In this document: positions 6,418 through 6,523 of the stretch, one piece after another | Layout: each line of letters begins with the position of its first letter | Numbering within the stretch: position 1 is the stretch's first letter | Assembly: GCA_947311175.1 (NCBI GenBank) | Contig: CAMZKK010000038.1 | Coordinates: 1 to 6,523, forward strand | DNA: 6,523 nucleotides | Origin: an uncultured Planctomycetota bacterium | GTDB lineage: Bacteria; Planctomycetota; SZUA-567; JAFGNG01 | Reading direction: 5' to 3' | The notes under the pieces: generated by a model | What the model saw: the letters and a program-made list of their open reading frames with translations, nothing else | Told to the model about the DNA's origin: nothing | The model's database searches: none | Made by a program: the position numbers and the translations under genes

Positions 6418-6523
6418 AAAAAATATTGAGATTTTTTGACGGAGAATAGCTGTCAGCCGGCAATGGCATACTCTTCAGTATGTTTTTTATTCTAGAATAT
6501 TCAATCCATTCTATATGTCCATC
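6416..6523 (-). CDS. C-terminal end of an upstream gene, pseudopilin-like tail (partial)
   Basis: Reading the minus strand from the right edge, one frame is open for 35 codons and ends in TAA at 6418-6416, only 11 nt before the next start. It begins D-G-H-I-E-W-I-E-Y and ends in a polar tail. 'DGH(V/I)E(W/F)' near the C-terminus is typical of prepilin-type proteins with the H-X9-DG (DUF1559-like) ending, abundant in Lentisphaerae and Planctomycetes. In these the DG is followed by a short beta strand and tail. Codon choice (AT-rich, varied) fits the neighbours. The rest of the gene, including any prepilin cleavage site, is outside the window. That this is the end of a real gene is likely from its position and spacing. 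The family is a guess from a short motif. Confidence 0.6.
   Translation of the reverse strand, partial: DGHIEWIEYSRIKNILKSMPLPADSYSPSKNLNIF

Overview
The window reads as ordinary chromosomal DNA from an AT-rich bacterium. Coding density is high and gaps between genes are short. No mobile element, CRISPR array, tRNA or rRNA is seen. The mix of genes suggests the Planctomycetes-Verrucomicrobia-Chlamydiae group, perhaps Lentisphaerota. The relevant genes are a large exported DUF3352-like protein, an exported M15-type protein with a calcium-loop insert, and a C-terminal tail of the 'DGH(V/I)E' kind seen on many pseudopilin-like proteins of that group. This placement rests on remembered family resemblance, not on a search, so it is tentative.

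Left part, plus strand (about 1-1800): a small TerB-like protein (35-403) is followed 40 nt later by a two-HKD phospholipase D / cardiolipin synthase-type enzyme (444-1793). The enzyme begins with a lipoprotein-like signal. The two genes probably form a transcription unit, or the end of one that starts outside the window.

Middle (1794-1876): a short convergent gap separates the plus-strand unit from the minus-strand operon. It holds a GC-containing hairpin and a perfect 12-bp AT-rich inverted repeat. The right arm of the repeat covers the argC stop codon. A second, mutually exclusive pairing is also possible there.

Right part, minus strand (6523 down to 1877): five genes run in one direction. 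In transcription order they are the 3' end of a gene entering from the right edge (pseudopilin-like tail), a 605-aa exported DUF3352-like protein (11 nt downstream), an exported M15-type peptidoglycan peptidase (after a 100-nt gap), rsfS (ribosomal silencing factor, ATGA overlap with the peptidase gene) and argC (N-acetyl-gamma-glutamyl-phosphate reductase, 13 nt after rsfS with the start chosen here). The operon therefore mixes cell-envelope genes with a translation regulator and an arginine biosynthesis enzyme. The overlaps make co-transcription likely, but no shared function is evident.

Nothing in the window clearly amounts to a new biological system. The most notable points are the exported, lipid-anchored cardiolipin synthase-like enzyme next to TerB, the calcium-binding-type loop inside the M15 peptidase, the uncharacterised exported 605-aa protein, and the alternative hairpins at the convergent junction.
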